A stretch of 64,000 nucleotides of DNA from Paenibacillus sp. Soil750 (GCF_001428045.1 NZ_LMSD01000012.1:62101-126100); one strand, 5' to 3'; shown: positions 17,439-26,467, counted from the first letter of the stretch. The notes: a model not told the origin generated them from the sequence alone. Translations and numbers: made by a program.

Positions 17439-17804
17439 TCAATTCGTTTCGGTGTTTATTTTAGTCCATCGCCCTGCATCGCGGGTATTGAATTTATGCA
17501 TGATTTTGTCATGCGCTTCAGTCAGATCAATGCCAAGTGAATTCGCAAAGCAGATCGTAATGAATAAAATATCACCAAGCTCCAACTCGATTGAATTGTC
17601 CGCTTCTGTACTTTTTTTCGGTTTTTCACCGTAAGAGTGATTCACCTCACGAGCTAATTCACCAACTTCTTCAGACATTCTAGCCAGCATAGAAAGAGGA
17701 CTGAAATATCCTTCCTTGAACTGGGAAATATAAGTATCAACCTCTTGTTGCAGGTCTTTAAGTGTACGTTCTGACATTGGCATCCTTCTTTCTATCCTCT
17801 TCAC
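17439..17804 (-). CDS. ypjD: MazG-like nucleotide pyrophosphohydrolase (YpjD)
   Basis: A small all-alpha NTP pyrophosphohydrolase of the MazG family, thought to clear abnormal nucleotides. The metal-binding E-x2-E...E-x2-D pattern is visible as MSEEVGELAREV and IELELGDILF. The start is uncertain: GTG at 17804 has AAGGAGG nine bases upstream, whereas ATG at 17777 (MSERTL) matches the usual family start and has AGAAGG. It is the first gene of the operon leading to dapB and cca, as in B. subtilis. Confidence 0.88.
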   Translation of the reverse strand: MKRIERRMPMSERTLKDLQQEVDTYISQFKEGYFSPLSMLARMSEEVGELAREVNHSYGEKPKKSTEADNSIELELGDILFITICFANSLGIDLTEAHDKIMHKFNTRDAGRWTKINTETN

Positions 17805-17820
17805 AAAGGTTATCCTCCTT

Positions 17821-17849
17821 ATGTTAAACTAAACGAGAAAAGTTGACAA
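17821..17849 (-). promoter_or_regulatory. Sigma-A promoter of the ypjD-dapB-mgsA-bsh-cca operon
   Basis: On the minus strand TTGTCA (17844-17849) and TAACAT (17821-17826) are 17 bases apart. A TTGACA on the plus strand overlaps the same -35 site and points towards ypjC. Confidence 0.55.
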
Positions 17850-17895
17850 ATTTTTTGTTAGATAAGACAAGCATATTAGGCATGGAGGAATTCAG

Positions 17896-18768
17896 ATGAT
17901 ATTTAAAGAAAGGTTCCAAGATCAATTTCTCAATGTGTTGGGAATCTTAATTGGAACAGCAATTTATGCGTTTGGTTTGCACTATTTTGTTATATCGAAT
18001 GAGTTAATGGAAGGCGGATTAACGGGCATATCTCTTTTGCTCAAGTACGTGCTTAATGTCCCCCCCTCCATCTCCACCCTTGTATTTAATATTCCTTTAT
18101 TTTACTTAGGCTGGCGAAATTTTGGTAAGGGTCCCATGCTGTATACGATATTCGGCGTCATCTGCCTTTCATTGTTTCTGTGGGTGATGGAATGGCTAAT
18201 CCATATGGGTTGGTTAGTACCTTTTCATACGACGCAAGACTATTTTCTTGCAACTCTCTATGCTGGGATCACACTAGGCACGGGTCTTGGGCTTGTATTT
18301 CGATTCGGTGGAACAACTGGTGGTTCTGATATATTAGCTCGCATTGGTCATAAAAAAAGAGGCTGGAGTGTCGGACAAGTCATCCTCATTATAGATGTTG
18401 TCGTAATTGGCTCTTCTTTCCTTTATCTCCCTAAAGAAAAAGTGCTCTATTCACTAGTAGCCGTATTCGTCACATCACGGATTATTGATTACATATCAGA
18501 GGGCGCTTATGCGGCCAAAGCCTTTACGATCATTAGTGACCAGCCCAATGTGTTAGCAGAATCTATCACCAAAGTACTTGATCGCGGAGTAACACTCTTC
18601 CCAGCACGAGGTGCCTATTCAGGAAACACGAAGGAAGTCGTCTATTGTGTCGTTTACCGGCATGAGACAAGGCAATTGCGAGAGTTAATTCACGCCGTAG
18701 ATCCACGTGCTTTCATCATAGTTGGGGATGTCCATGAGGTCATTGGTGAGGGTTTTAAAACAAATTGA
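17896..18768 (+). CDS. ypjC: YitT-family membrane protein (YpjC)
   Basis: A 290-residue protein with five or six N-terminal membrane helices (DUF161) and a C-terminal cytoplasmic DUF2179 domain with TLFPARGAYSGNTKEVVYCV near residue 232. This is the YitT family layout; biochemical function is not established. ATGGAGGAATTCAG gives a GGAGG site before the ATG. It is divergent from ypjD and convergent with ypjB, sharing a terminator with it. Confidence 0.87.
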   Translation: MIFKERFQDQFLNVLGILIGTAIYAFGLHYFVISNELMEGGLTGISLLLKYVLNVPPSISTLVFNIPLFYLGWRNFGKGPMLYTIFGVICLSLFLWVMEWLIHMGWLVPFHTTQDYFLATLYAGITLGTGLGLVFRFGGTTGGSDILARIGHKKRGWSVGQVILIIDVVVIGSSFLYLPKEKVLYSLVAVFVTSRIIDYISEGAYAAKAFTIISDQPNVLAESITKVLDRGVTLFPARGAYSGNTKEVVYCVVYRHETRQLRELIHAVDPRAFIIVGDVHEVIGEGFKTN

Positions 18769-18789
18769 TTTGTTTTCTAAATAAAAATA

Positions 18790-18840
18790 AGAAAAAGTGG
18801 GTTAAACAGCTCAACCGAGCTTGCTTAATCCACTTTTTCT
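18790..18840. terminator. Bidirectional terminator between ypjC and ypjB
   Basis: AGAAAAAGTGG pairs with CCACTTTTTCT, continued by TTAA/TTAA after one mismatch, with an inner AGCTC/GAGCT stem. The T and A runs within the arms serve both strands. Confidence 0.85.
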
Positions 18841-19718
18841 CATCTATTTTCGCTTTCCTTTGTTTGCCTAACGGGAACGATATGTCGACCAGATTGATAC
18901 ATTTGCCAACCAACATACGATAAAACACCAATGATAATAACACCTATACTGAGTGACCAGATGATGGGATGATACGGATCCGTGAGAGGCACATATGCCA
19001 GTGCATCTTTATGTTTCATAAAGATGTCATCCACCACTTGGTTCAAATTCACGATTCCAGCTTCTAAAGGTCTAATAGGCATTGGTTTCGTATTTACATT
19101 CGTTCGAAGAAAGACCATTAAGGAATCTAACTTCTCAACGGATGATGGATCACGGCTAATGATTAACGAGGGATGAATAACGGCGATATGTTGTGATAAC
19201 TTACCAAATTCTTCTATTGCTTCTTGTTGTTTATTAGCTTTGACTTGCTGACTTAGCAATTGAGTATCATTTTGCAGAACCTTATAGTATTGCAGCCACA
19301 TCGGCTGGTTCTTATGTGAAAGCGCATCTGTTGCTAGACGAATTTTGGCAACCGCTACTTGTCCATCAGTTGGTGAGTAATTGACCGCGTTATAAACCCG
19401 TTTCGCATCCGTGACGGTTGCAGTCAAAGCATTCAATCCCTCAATGGACGTAATTCCTTCAAATGAAATTTTCGGAATTTGATCAGATAATTGAATCAAC
19501 TTATTTCTTGCCTCAGCTACTTGTCCAGACATCGTAAATGTATACATTTCTTCCGCAATCTGATTTAAAAACGTAATCCGCTCTACTTGAACTGGGTCTA
19601 TAGGTTTACTAGCTTGTCCAACTGTATGTTGATTGGTACCGCAAGCTGCAAGTAAACAAAGAACAAAGCCGAGTAAGATAGTCACCGCTATCCCTCTTAA
19701 CATTCTATCGAAAAACAT
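18840..19718 (-). CDS. ypjB: Sporulation protein YpjB
   Basis: A 292-residue protein of the YpjB sporulation family. The N-terminal signal segment ends in CLLAACGTN, a likely lipobox with the cysteine at about residue 26, and a hydrophobic helix near the C-terminus (about residues 253-275) gives a second membrane anchor. The middle is helical and outside the membrane. The molecular role is unknown. It lies between ypjA and ypjC as in B. subtilis. Confidence 0.85.
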   Translation of the reverse strand: MFFDRMLRGIAVTILLGFVLCLLAACGTNQHTVGQASKPIDPVQVERITFLNQIAEEMYTFTMSGQVAEARNKLIQLSDQIPKISFEGITSIEGLNALTATVTDAKRVYNAVNYSPTDGQVAVAKIRLATDALSHKNQPMWLQYYKVLQNDTQLLSQQVKANKQQEAIEEFGKLSQHIAVIHPSLIISRDPSSVEKLDSLMVFLRTNVNTKPMPIRPLEAGIVNLNQVVDDIFMKHKDALAYVPLTDPYHPIIWSLSIGVIIIGVLSYVGWQMYQSGRHIVPVRQTKESENR

Positions 19719-19772
19719 GGGACATCCCCTCCTTCACCATCATCATATGGAGGTTCGTCCCACTTTAGACCA

Positions 19773-20432
19773 TCAGGTATTAGCTTTCAACATTTTTTTC
19801 TCTCTTACCATAAGGCATGTAATCGCGATCCAGATTCCAATGATACTTAAGCATATGGTAAAAAATTGAATTGTTCCCAAATAGGGATGCAACTCACGTT
19901 GGAGCCTCGGAAAAACCCCTCTTTCATAGTCCATGAAATCATTCCAGAACGTCCAGATCGCCACCAGTACAATGGCAGGCAAGCGAAATGAAAACCAACG
20001 AACAAATAACAGCGCTTCCACGGCCATTGCCAAATGAGACGCGGTCAGCATCCATCCATCCCAACCAACAGCTGCCCCATGCCAAGCACCTGCCCAGATC
20101 ATCGTAACTGCCCAGATCCCATACTTAAATGATGTGATAAGCCCGAAAGCTTCAACAAAGCCGCGAATAGCCCTATACAGCTTACTCGTTGGTTTGGTAA
20201 GGGATCGATCCACAATCAAGTAACCAACAGAAAGGGTGAAAAACAAACTTGCGGTCGGACTATCCGGCACAAAAAACACATACCATAACGGATTCTCTGC
20301 AAGGGTGTCTACCATTTGAAGCCAATACCATTCATAGCCATATAGGGTCCCTAGTAAATTGCTTATGAATAGCAACCAAAGCATTCTCTTACTAAGTAAG
20401 AAGTCTCTGCTCCACAAATAGGAAACGGACAT
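19773..20432 (-). CDS. ypjA: DUF1405 integral membrane protein (YpjA)
   Basis: A 219-residue protein with six or so hydrophobic segments and several tryptophans, matching the DUF1405/YpjA family, which is found next to the qcr operon in Bacilli. Function is unknown; proximity suggests a link to respiration or sporulation (inference). The ATG at 20432 has AAAGGAGG seven bases upstream, so the 39-residue upstream extension, which crosses the qcrC terminator, is rejected. Confidence 0.85.
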   Translation of the reverse strand: MSVSYLWSRDFLLSKRMLWLLFISNLLGTLYGYEWYWLQMVDTLAENPLWYVFFVPDSPTASLFFTLSVGYLIVDRSLTKPTSKLYRAIRGFVEAFGLITSFKYGIWAVTMIWAGAWHGAAVGWDGWMLTASHLAMAVEALLFVRWFSFRLPAIVLVAIWTFWNDFMDYERGVFPRLQRELHPYLGTIQFFTICLSIIGIWIAITCLMVREKKMLKANT

Positions 20433-20490
20433 ATTGGCCCCTCCTTTAGTATCTAGTTTGATACGTAGACCATCTAAAATTTCCAAAAAA

Positions 20491-20516
20491 AACCTGATCA
20501 CTTTCGCGACCAGGTT
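20491..20516 (-). terminator. Terminator of the qcrABC operon
   Basis: On the minus strand AACCTGGTC pairs with TGATCAGGTT (one mismatch) and is followed by eight T residues just after the qcrC stop. Confidence 0.85.
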
Positions 20517-20521
20517 CTGTT

Positions 20522-21412
20522 TTATTGAGTTTTTTGTTTGGATAACCACTCAGCTAATTTATCAATATCGGCATCTGTTAAGCCTTTATCGATATTAGGC
20601 TTATACATAGCAGGCATGTTGCCTTTACCATTTTTGATAATGCCCATAATGTCATCTTTCGTGTGTCCATCGCCAACACCTAACAAAGCGGGTACACCAG
20701 AAGCTGGCATTCCTTTAAGCTGTGCACCGTGACAAGCTAAGCAAGTTGCTTTTGCATAAATCGCAGCACCTGGGTCATCAGCAGCAACAATTGCAGCTGC
20801 TTTTTTCGTTTCTTTCTTCGCACCCTCACCAGCTGCGCCACCTTTGTTAGCGTGCATTTCTTCTTCACGCTTGATGTGCTCGGGAATGATATTTTTCTCT
20901 TTAAGCTCAACTTGATAGTGAGACCAAGACGTGTACGTCAGGTATGTACAAGCGATCAAAGATAAAATCATAAGGCTTGAAGCAATTGGTCTTCTATAGA
21001 AGCGACGTTCTTTACCAGTATCCAAGAATGGAGCTAGCAATAAACCACCAAATAGTAAACCTGGTACAACTACCGCTCCAAGAACAACGTAATCACCCGA
21101 TGTGTATGGGTATTTCAGCAATTGATACATGAACAAGAAATACCAGTCAGGCATCGGAATAAATGCTGTGTTCTTCGGATCCGCAGGATAACCTAACGGA
21201 GCTGGGTCGGACATAACTAGAACTAGCATACCGACCAAGACAACGACACCAACCATCCATTCTTTCAACAAGAAGTTAGGAATGAAGGCTTCTGATTTAC
21301 CTGGGTAAGCAGAGTAATCTCTAGGAATGAGTCGTTGTTCTTGCGTTTTCTTAATTACGCGGGAATCCCCTACGTAAACGATTTTTTCATCAGACTTATG
21401 ACCATGCGCCAC
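20522..21412 (-). CDS. qcrC: Menaquinol:cytochrome c reductase cytochrome b/c subunit
   Basis: QcrC fuses a subunit-IV-like membrane part with a C-terminal cytochrome c domain in the Firmicutes bc complex. The 296-residue protein has three or four membrane helices in the first 190 residues, a lysine/alanine-rich linker (GEGAKKETKKAAA), then a heme site CLACHGAQLKG and the likely axial methionine in NMPAMYKP. It ends the qcrA-qcrB-qcrC operon. Confidence 0.94.
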   Translation of the reverse strand: MAHGHKSDEKIVYVGDSRVIKKTQEQRLIPRDYSAYPGKSEAFIPNFLLKEWMVGVVVLVGMLVLVMSDPAPLGYPADPKNTAFIPMPDWYFLFMYQLLKYPYTSGDYVVLGAVVVPGLLFGGLLLAPFLDTGKERRFYRRPIASSLMILSLIACTYLTYTSWSHYQVELKEKNIIPEHIKREEEMHANKGGAAGEGAKKETKKAAAIVAADDPGAAIYAKATCLACHGAQLKGMPASGVPALLGVGDGHTKDDIMGIIKNGKGNMPAMYKPNIDKGLTDADIDKLAEWLSKQKTQ

Positions 21413-21432
21413 GCTATTCGCCCCTCCCTAAA

Positions 21433-22104
21433 TTATAGCGGTCCGGAAATACCTTGTTTGCGAATCATGAAGAAGTGTCCGGCAAGCAAAGCGAGCAGAA
21501 CGCCAGGCAGGAAGAACACATGAATAGCAAAGAACCGTGTTAGTGTTTGTGCACCAACAATGCTTCCGCCTTGCAGCAATGTTTCGATGTACGGACCAGC
21601 AAATGGTACCGATGCTGCAATTTTCATACCTACTTGTGTTGCAAAGTAAGCTTTGTTATCCCATGGAAGCAGGTATCCCGTAAAACCAAGACCTAACATA
21701 ACGAAGAAAATGAGCATGCCTACTACCCAGTTCATTTCACGTGGAGCTTTGTAAGATCCTGTGAAGAACACGCGCAGGGTATGTAAGAACATCATTACGA
21801 TAACTAAACTAGCTCCCCAGTGATGCATACCTCTGACGATAACACCGAAAGCTACTTTATGTTGTAGATAATCAACGCTTGCATACGCATTGATAATATC
21901 AGGTGTGTAATACATAGTAAGGAACATACCTGACAAAATTTGAATTACTGTGATGAAAAACGTCAATCCGCCAAAACAATAAACGAATGCGGAAAAGTGA
22001 TGAGCAGGGTTAACGTGTTCTGGCACCTCATGATCCGCTACATCTCTCCACATAGGCGTAATATCAAGACGTTCGTCAATCCAGTTGTATACGTTTTTAA
22101 ACAT
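21433..22104 (-). CDS. qcrB: Menaquinol:cytochrome c reductase cytochrome b subunit
   Basis: QcrB is the b6-type cytochrome holding the two b hemes and quinone sites. The 223-residue length is that of the short Firmicutes form. Heme-ligand histidines lie in GMHHWGASLVIVMMFLHTLR (about residues 92-111) and RFFAIHVFFLPG and AGHFFMIRKQGISGP near the end; four helices are apparent. It sits 17 bases after qcrA. Confidence 0.95.
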   Translation of the reverse strand: MFKNVYNWIDERLDITPMWRDVADHEVPEHVNPAHHFSAFVYCFGGLTFFITVIQILSGMFLTMYYTPDIINAYASVDYLQHKVAFGVIVRGMHHWGASLVIVMMFLHTLRVFFTGSYKAPREMNWVVGMLIFFVMLGLGFTGYLLPWDNKAYFATQVGMKIAASVPFAGPYIETLLQGGSIVGAQTLTRFFAIHVFFLPGVLLALLAGHFFMIRKQGISGPL

Positions 22105-22121
22105 CTGATCGTGACGCCCCC

Positions 22122-22667
22122 TTATACTCTAGTGTTAGCATGCAGTTGTCCAACATACACGAAACCATTCTCTACTTTTGTTGTGTATTCGTCTAACGGT
22201 TTAGGTGCTACAGCAAGGTTCTTGCCGTCTTGCGTATAATGTGCACCATGACATGGACAGAAATACTGATCTTTGTAAGCAGGGTTATCGTTCCAGTTAA
22301 CCGTACAGCCAAGATGCTTACATGTCGGATTTAACGCAAACAGTGCACCTTTACTGTCTTTGGAAATCCATGCTACCAGTTCAGCATCACTTTCGTACCA
22401 GCCATCTACCTGATGGACTTGGAACGTAAACGCTTGTGGAACATTCGTAATTTTACTTTCTTCGACAACTTTAACCCAGTCCGATGCTGCTTTAGGCTGA
22501 AGGACAGGATCAACGGCAAACCGAATCATCGGTATGATAATGCCGGCCCCCATGAATCCACCAGCGCCACCAAGGGTATAAGAAAGAAATTGTCGACGAG
22601 ACATTTCGCGTTTGGTCCCGGGTTTCTTCCCATGCTGTTCTTCATTGTGATTGTTATGATCACTCAT
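22122..22667 (-). CDS. qcrA: Menaquinol:cytochrome c reductase Rieske iron-sulfur subunit
   Basis: QcrA carries the high-potential 2Fe-2S cluster that takes electrons from menaquinol. Both ligand loops are visible: CKHLGCTVNW and CPCHGAHY. The N-terminus has a twin-arginine motif, SRRQFLSYTLGG, followed by a hydrophobic helix, as expected for a folded protein moved by Tat. The ATG at 22667 gives 181 residues; GGAGG is 12 bases upstream, rather far. First gene of the qcr operon. Confidence 0.95.
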   Translation of the reverse strand: MSDHNNHNEEQHGKKPGTKREMSRRQFLSYTLGGAGGFMGAGIIIPMIRFAVDPVLQPKAASDWVKVVEESKITNVPQAFTFQVHQVDGWYESDAELVAWISKDSKGALFALNPTCKHLGCTVNWNDNPAYKDQYFCPCHGAHYTQDGKNLAVAPKPLDEYTTKVENGFVYVGQLHANTRV

Positions 22668-22773
22668 TCTCAGGTCTACCCTCCTACATTGGCTGAAGCC
22701 CGAACCCTCTCGGACATCAGCTACCTCTATCACGTGTCGTTCGACATTACACTACATAACTAGGACATTTCTA

Positions 22774-22802
22774 ATAATAGCCTACGTCTACTAGGTCGTC
22801 AA
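22774..22802 (-). promoter_or_regulatory. Sigma-A promoter of the qcrABC operon
   Basis: On the minus strand TTGACG (22797-22802) and TATTAT (22774-22779) are separated by exactly 17 bases, about 110 bases before the qcrA ATG. The rest of 22668-22948 holds no gene. Confidence 0.8.
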
Positions 22803-22948
22803 GAATTCATAACTCCTTTTATTGGATTGAAATCTTCGCTTTCGGACAAATTTTAACGAAATTGTCACAACTTTTTGCAAGCCACATTCATCCATTACTA
22901 CCCTTATCTTGCACATTTTTTTTCCATTAATACACGACATCACCAAAG

Positions 22949-23380
22949 TTACTCTACAGGGTACCATAGTTGCTGAACTTGTTTGGATATACCTGATCTA
23001 ATTGCCTCTGATTGCTGCGCCCACTGCTCTTTATCGACAACGATCAACAAATCTGTTTCAGCTGATTTCCAGTGGATTGCTTCCGAATGTAAGGTTAATA
23101 CGATTATGTAACGAAATCCACTTTTCTTCAATTGATGTACGATAGTCTCCACTTGCTTACTTGCACCCGTATCTGCTATGTAATGAAGAGCTGGATAAGT
23201 GACAACTCTGCCCTTGTAAGGAATCTCGATAATTTCCATGACATCACGGAGCCGCTCTAACACGGTAGTCACTTCCATCGGATCCTCAACCCCTGTCAAC
23301 CCCGTCACAGGAAGAAGACACGTATCCAAATAGGGTTTCAATTCCGTCCATTCTTGTGAAACAATCTCATTAAACTTCAA
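22949..23380 (-). CDS. ypiF: DUF2487 protein (YpiF)
   Basis: A 143-residue cytoplasmic protein of the YpiF/DUF2487 family, whose function is not known; the gene is always found next to qcrA in Bacilli. Visible conserved stretches include CLLPVTGL near the start and EIPYKGRVVTYPALHYI. The start is TTG at 23380, nine bases after GGGAGG; the longer reading to 23401 has no site. Synteny is the main support. Confidence 0.8.
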   Translation of the reverse strand: MKFNEIVSQEWTELKPYLDTCLLPVTGLTGVEDPMEVTTVLERLRDVMEIIEIPYKGRVVTYPALHYIADTGASKQVETIVHQLKKSGFRYIIVLTLHSEAIHWKSAETDLLIVVDKEQWAQQSEAIRSGISKQVQQLWYPVE

Positions 23381-23523
23381 GGTGTAGCGCCTCCCTATCA
23401 TTTACCAAAAGAACATCCGCTATGTAGCGCAAGCTCAACTTGTACTTTAAGTACTTTAATCCGTCATCTCTTAGCTGTCAATCAAGTATTTAGTCTTCCA
23501 AATAAACTTGGTATACACAGACA

Positions 23524-23558
23524 AAAAAGACATGGGACTGGTATCCTCATGCCTTTTT
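23524..23558 (-). terminator. Terminator after the IDEAL-domain gene
   Basis: On the minus strand AAAAGGCATGAGGATAC and the matching CCATGTCTTTTT form an interrupted stem (GGCATGaGGAT / GtCcCATGtC) followed by TTTTTTG. Confidence 0.6.
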
Positions 23559-23585
23559 GATTACTTGCTCATGCGCAGCTAATGA

Positions 23586-23774
23586 TTACCCTAGTGATTG
23601 TAAAATCCTTAATTCAGACGTTAGCGCTAAAAAGGATGTCTGATCGCCTTTAGCAAGAGCGCTATCGATTTCTTTATAAAGATTTTCTTCTCTATATTTG
23701 CGTAAGGCATTATCCCAAATCATTTCCGCGAAAAGTGCCAGCAGCGCATCGTTAGATACATTCATTTTTCCCAT
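23586..23774 (-). CDS. Small IDEAL-domain protein (YpiB-related)
   Basis: A 62-residue protein ending in the IDEAL-type sequence: LYKEIDSALAKGDQTSFLAL, followed by ELRILQ. It matches only the C-terminal part of B. subtilis YpiB, which lies in the same place beside ypiF. The ATG at 23774 has GGAGGT seven bases upstream; the reading extending to 23858 lacks a site. IDEAL peptides are thought to mediate protein contacts (for example with ClpC in McsA-like systems); the role here is unknown. Confidence 0.7.
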   Translation of the reverse strand: MGKMNVSNDALLALFAEMIWDNALRKYREENLYKEIDSALAKGDQTSFLALTSELRILQSLG

Positions 23775-23950
23775 GAGACCTACCTCCAAATGTTGTCCGC
23801 GGTTTGTCAGGAGCTTCTTTTTCGCAAAAATATCTGTCTGCATTATGGTGTACGCCAACCCGTTGTTATGCTCCTATTACATCATATTCACTAGCTAATT
23901 CAACGCTTCATTCAAAAGCCCGTTTGAACGGGAATGTGTTAATACCTAGA

Positions 23951-25072
23951 TCAGAAGAGTACCACTTTGTCTTCCTCTGCAAGACTAATTCCTCGAATCA
24001 CTTTTGAGCCTATCTTAGTGACCTGGATAACTGCCCCATACGTGTGATCTTCACCTATCCGGATTAAACCCATGTGCATCATCATTTGTAGGATTCGCTG
24101 CTCGACAATGGATTCTGAACCATCATAGTAAAATGGTTTAACTAATTTACTAAATAAATCTACAATCGAAGCCATCGTCACCCACTGATCACAAAGTCGA
24201 TCCAACCAAACCGATATACTTTGTAAATTAGGAATCGGATTTTTGTACAGCCTTAGCCAAAACGTATACACATCCGTAACTGTTTCTTTTTTCCCTTCCA
24301 GTAATCGTGCCTTTCCTGCTTCTGTAATGCGAAGCACTAGGTCATTTTCACTGATTAGTTGGTGGTAATAGCAATAGTCATAGATAAGTGAAAATCGATT
24401 CGGGTATTCCTTGAACATTCGTCCGTAACCGAATCGCCATGTCCCCTTTGCTACCAAGCCCTCTTGAACAGATAAGATACTGAGGAGCTGCCCAAGTTGT
24501 CTTTTGTACATAAAACCTTCTGCTGTTAATGGCATTTCTTGCTGAGCAATCGCGGTTAAGAAATGAAATATGTCGTCGACTAGAAGTGATTGTTCATCGC
24601 GATAAACCGTTGGTTCATCTGTTTTCACCAAATTTTGCTTAAATTGTTTCGCTAGCACATCACCAAATCTTCGCTTTAAATCCGCTGGAACATGAAAAAG
24701 GTATTTGGTCTGTTGGGAGTGCCCGTTAAACAACCAACCTAATTTCTTGAATTTCAAAATCATATCCCTTGGATTCCAATCTCCTGGTACCTCTTCTTTC
24801 TGAAAGCGTGACTGCTGGGCTCTAGCGTTGAGTTCCTCCATACTAAACGAATTGCGAGGGTCCGAGAGTAAGGAGTTGAGGAATCGAATGTTTTCCAAAC
24901 TAAGACTTTGAATGTGTTTTTCGAATATGTCTTTGCGCATGGCCGTACTCAGGATCGATTGAATCAACTCATTCTTAGAATGACCATTGCACTCACACTC
25001 GTAGGTATGTGCAATTCGGCCTAATTCATGGATATCGGCATAGCTGAGCATATCCGCTAGGTTCATTTCCAT
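23951..25072 (-). CDS. Conserved hypothetical protein, 373 residues
   Basis: I do not recognise this protein. It is soluble and mostly helical. The first 50 residues (YADIHELGRIAHTYECECNG, then KNELIQSIL) look like a SAP-type small nucleic-acid-binding fold, and residues about 240-373 contain winged-helix-like units such as RILQMMMHMGLIRI. This loosely recalls the N-terminal, non-catalytic part of XPB-like helicases. It stands alone, with no close partner gene: 122 bases to the phosphatase upstream and its own GGGAGA site. Confidence 0.6.
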   Translation of the reverse strand: MEMNLADMLSYADIHELGRIAHTYECECNGHSKNELIQSILSTAMRKDIFEKHIQSLSLENIRFLNSLLSDPRNSFSMEELNARAQQSRFQKEEVPGDWNPRDMILKFKKLGWLFNGHSQQTKYLFHVPADLKRRFGDVLAKQFKQNLVKTDEPTVYRDEQSLLVDDIFHFLTAIAQQEMPLTAEGFMYKRQLGQLLSILSVQEGLVAKGTWRFGYGRMFKEYPNRFSLIYDYCYYHQLISENDLVLRITEAGKARLLEGKKETVTDVYTFWLRLYKNPIPNLQSISVWLDRLCDQWVTMASIVDLFSKLVKPFYYDGSESIVEQRILQMMMHMGLIRIGEDHTYGAVIQVTKIGSKVIRGISLAEEDKVVLF

Positions 25073-25165
25073 CCTACATCTCCCATCTGGCGGAGCTTTC
25101 TACTCCGATGTTTCTAGTAACCATTATGGGATTTTTTCCCGAAAATATTCCGTAACAAACAAAAA

Positions 25166-25189
25166 AACATGACTCTATCGAGTCATGTT
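25166..25189 (-). terminator. Terminator of the histidine phosphatase gene
   Basis: On the minus strand AACATGACTC pairs with GAGTCATGTT around a four-base loop, followed by TTTTTTTG. Confidence 0.9.
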
Positions 25190-25194
25190 TACTT

Positions 25195-25785
25195 TCATAC
25201 CACCGTTTCCGAGGTCGTTTGTAAATGGGTTAAACAATTATACAATTGAAGCTCCCATTGATCACTTTGTCGCAATAATAAGGTCAAAGAGGTATTCTGC
25301 AGGAACTCCTCTTGATTCAATTTCAGAACACGAAGCACTTGAACAATAAATCCTCCATGCGAGATGAGTAAGATCTTCTTACTCGGGTACTGATTCAAAA
25401 TTTCTGTTTCAAGTTCCATCCATCTAGCCCACAGATCACTGTCCGACTCCTGACCCAGATCCTGAAGCTTCCAATCGGCTCCCCAGCGCTCTTCACGTTC
25501 AGCGACAGTAGTTCCTTCGACCAACCCGTATTTACGCTCTCTCAAGCGTTTATCTGTACGCAATAGAGGGATACCAGATCGTGTTGAGATAATTTGTGCG
25601 GTTTCATTCGCTCGCTTCAAGTCACTGCTAATGATGCCATCCCAATTTTCCTGAGATAGGCGCAACCCAAGTAATCTTGCTTGCTCTCTGCCTTCATCCG
25701 TTAAATCTGTATCCAACTGCCCTTGGAGCTTACCTAATCGATTCCACTCTGTGCTACCGTGGCGTATAAACCCTATCGTTGTCAT
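25195..25785 (-). CDS. Histidine phosphatase family protein
   Basis: A 196-residue phosphatase of the phosphoglycerate mutase-like superfamily. The phosphohistidine motif IRHGSTEWNRLGKLQG is at residues 7-22, the second catalytic histidine is in LLISHGGFI (about residue 142), and the RERKYGLVEG motif lies between. Closest known types are CobC/PhoE-like broad-specificity phosphatases; the substrate cannot be told. It lies downstream of the anti-sigma gene but behind a terminator. Confidence 0.85.
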   Translation of the reverse strand: MTTIGFIRHGSTEWNRLGKLQGQLDTDLTDEGREQARLLGLRLSQENWDGIISSDLKRANETAQIISTRSGIPLLRTDKRLRERKYGLVEGTTVAEREERWGADWKLQDLGQESDSDLWARWMELETEILNQYPSKKILLISHGGFIVQVLRVLKLNQEEFLQNTSLTLLLRQSDQWELQLYNCLTHLQTTSETVV

Positions 25786-25813
25786 TCTTTTACCTCCAGC
25801 GCTAGAAATGCAA

Positions 25814-25833
25814 AATGCTCCACTAGGAGCATT
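25814..25833 (-). terminator. Terminator overlapping the anti-sigma stop codon
   Basis: On the minus strand AATGCTCC pairs with GGAGCATT around TAGT and is followed by TTGCATTTC, a weak U tract. Confidence 0.65.
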
Positions 25834-26461
25834 AAGTTTTCGTTCTTGATAACCAATTCATAATAATAATGGTTGCTACTAATCCAAGAAGCGATACGAC
25901 TAATAAGTAGTGAGGGTACGAATGGATCGGTCCAACATGAAAACGTAAAGGTTCCATGAAACTAGGATTCAGACTAGCTACAGCATCACCTAACTTATGT
26001 CCATTCAAAGATTCTGTACCGCTAATTTTTAGCGCTTGTGGTGCTTCAAGATCGTAAAGTGAATTGTCCGCGGAAGCCAATGTTGACTGTGGAGAGCCAT
26101 CATAAACGATGGCAAATAAAAAGCTAAACACAAAAAGAGCTAGACAAAATGCAATAACCGCCGTCAAATTTCTTCTTAATTTATAGGAAATCGAATACAT
26201 CCGTTCGGAAACTGGAATTCGCCATGATTCATCCTCGTAAATTCGGCTCATTACTTTGGTGGAGACTATAGGCTCAAAGTCCGTCAGCTCCTCGTCAGTT
26301 GCAGCACTGCGGATCAGAATCATGCTTTCTTCCCATATTTGAAATTCCTCTTTACAGGAGTCGCATGTTTCTAAATGCTTATCAACTGCTGCACGACGCA
26401 GGTCATCATTCGGCAAATCCCAATAGACTCCAAATAATTCCTGGATCTCACTACACTTCAT
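25832..26461 (-). CDS. Anti-sigma factor with zinc-binding N-terminus
   Basis: A 209-residue membrane protein. The cytoplasmic N-terminus carries the zinc-finger signature H-x3-C-x2-C (HLETCDSCKEEF, about residues 29-40), typical of anti-sigma domains that hold ECF sigma factors. Two hydrophobic segments follow (about residues 99-120 and 182-203), with an extracytoplasmic stretch between that could sense a signal. It starts six bases after the sigma gene, so the pair is translationally linked. Confidence 0.85.
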   Translation of the reverse strand: MKCSEIQELFGVYWDLPNDDLRRAAVDKHLETCDSCKEEFQIWEESMILIRSAATDEELTDFEPIVSTKVMSRIYEDESWRIPVSERMYSISYKLRRNLTAVIAFCLALFVFSFLFAIVYDGSPQSTLASADNSLYDLEAPQALKISGTESLNGHKLGDAVASLNPSFMEPLRFHVGPIHSYPHYLLVVSLLGLVATIIIMNWLSRTKT

Positions 26462-26467
26462 CGCTTG

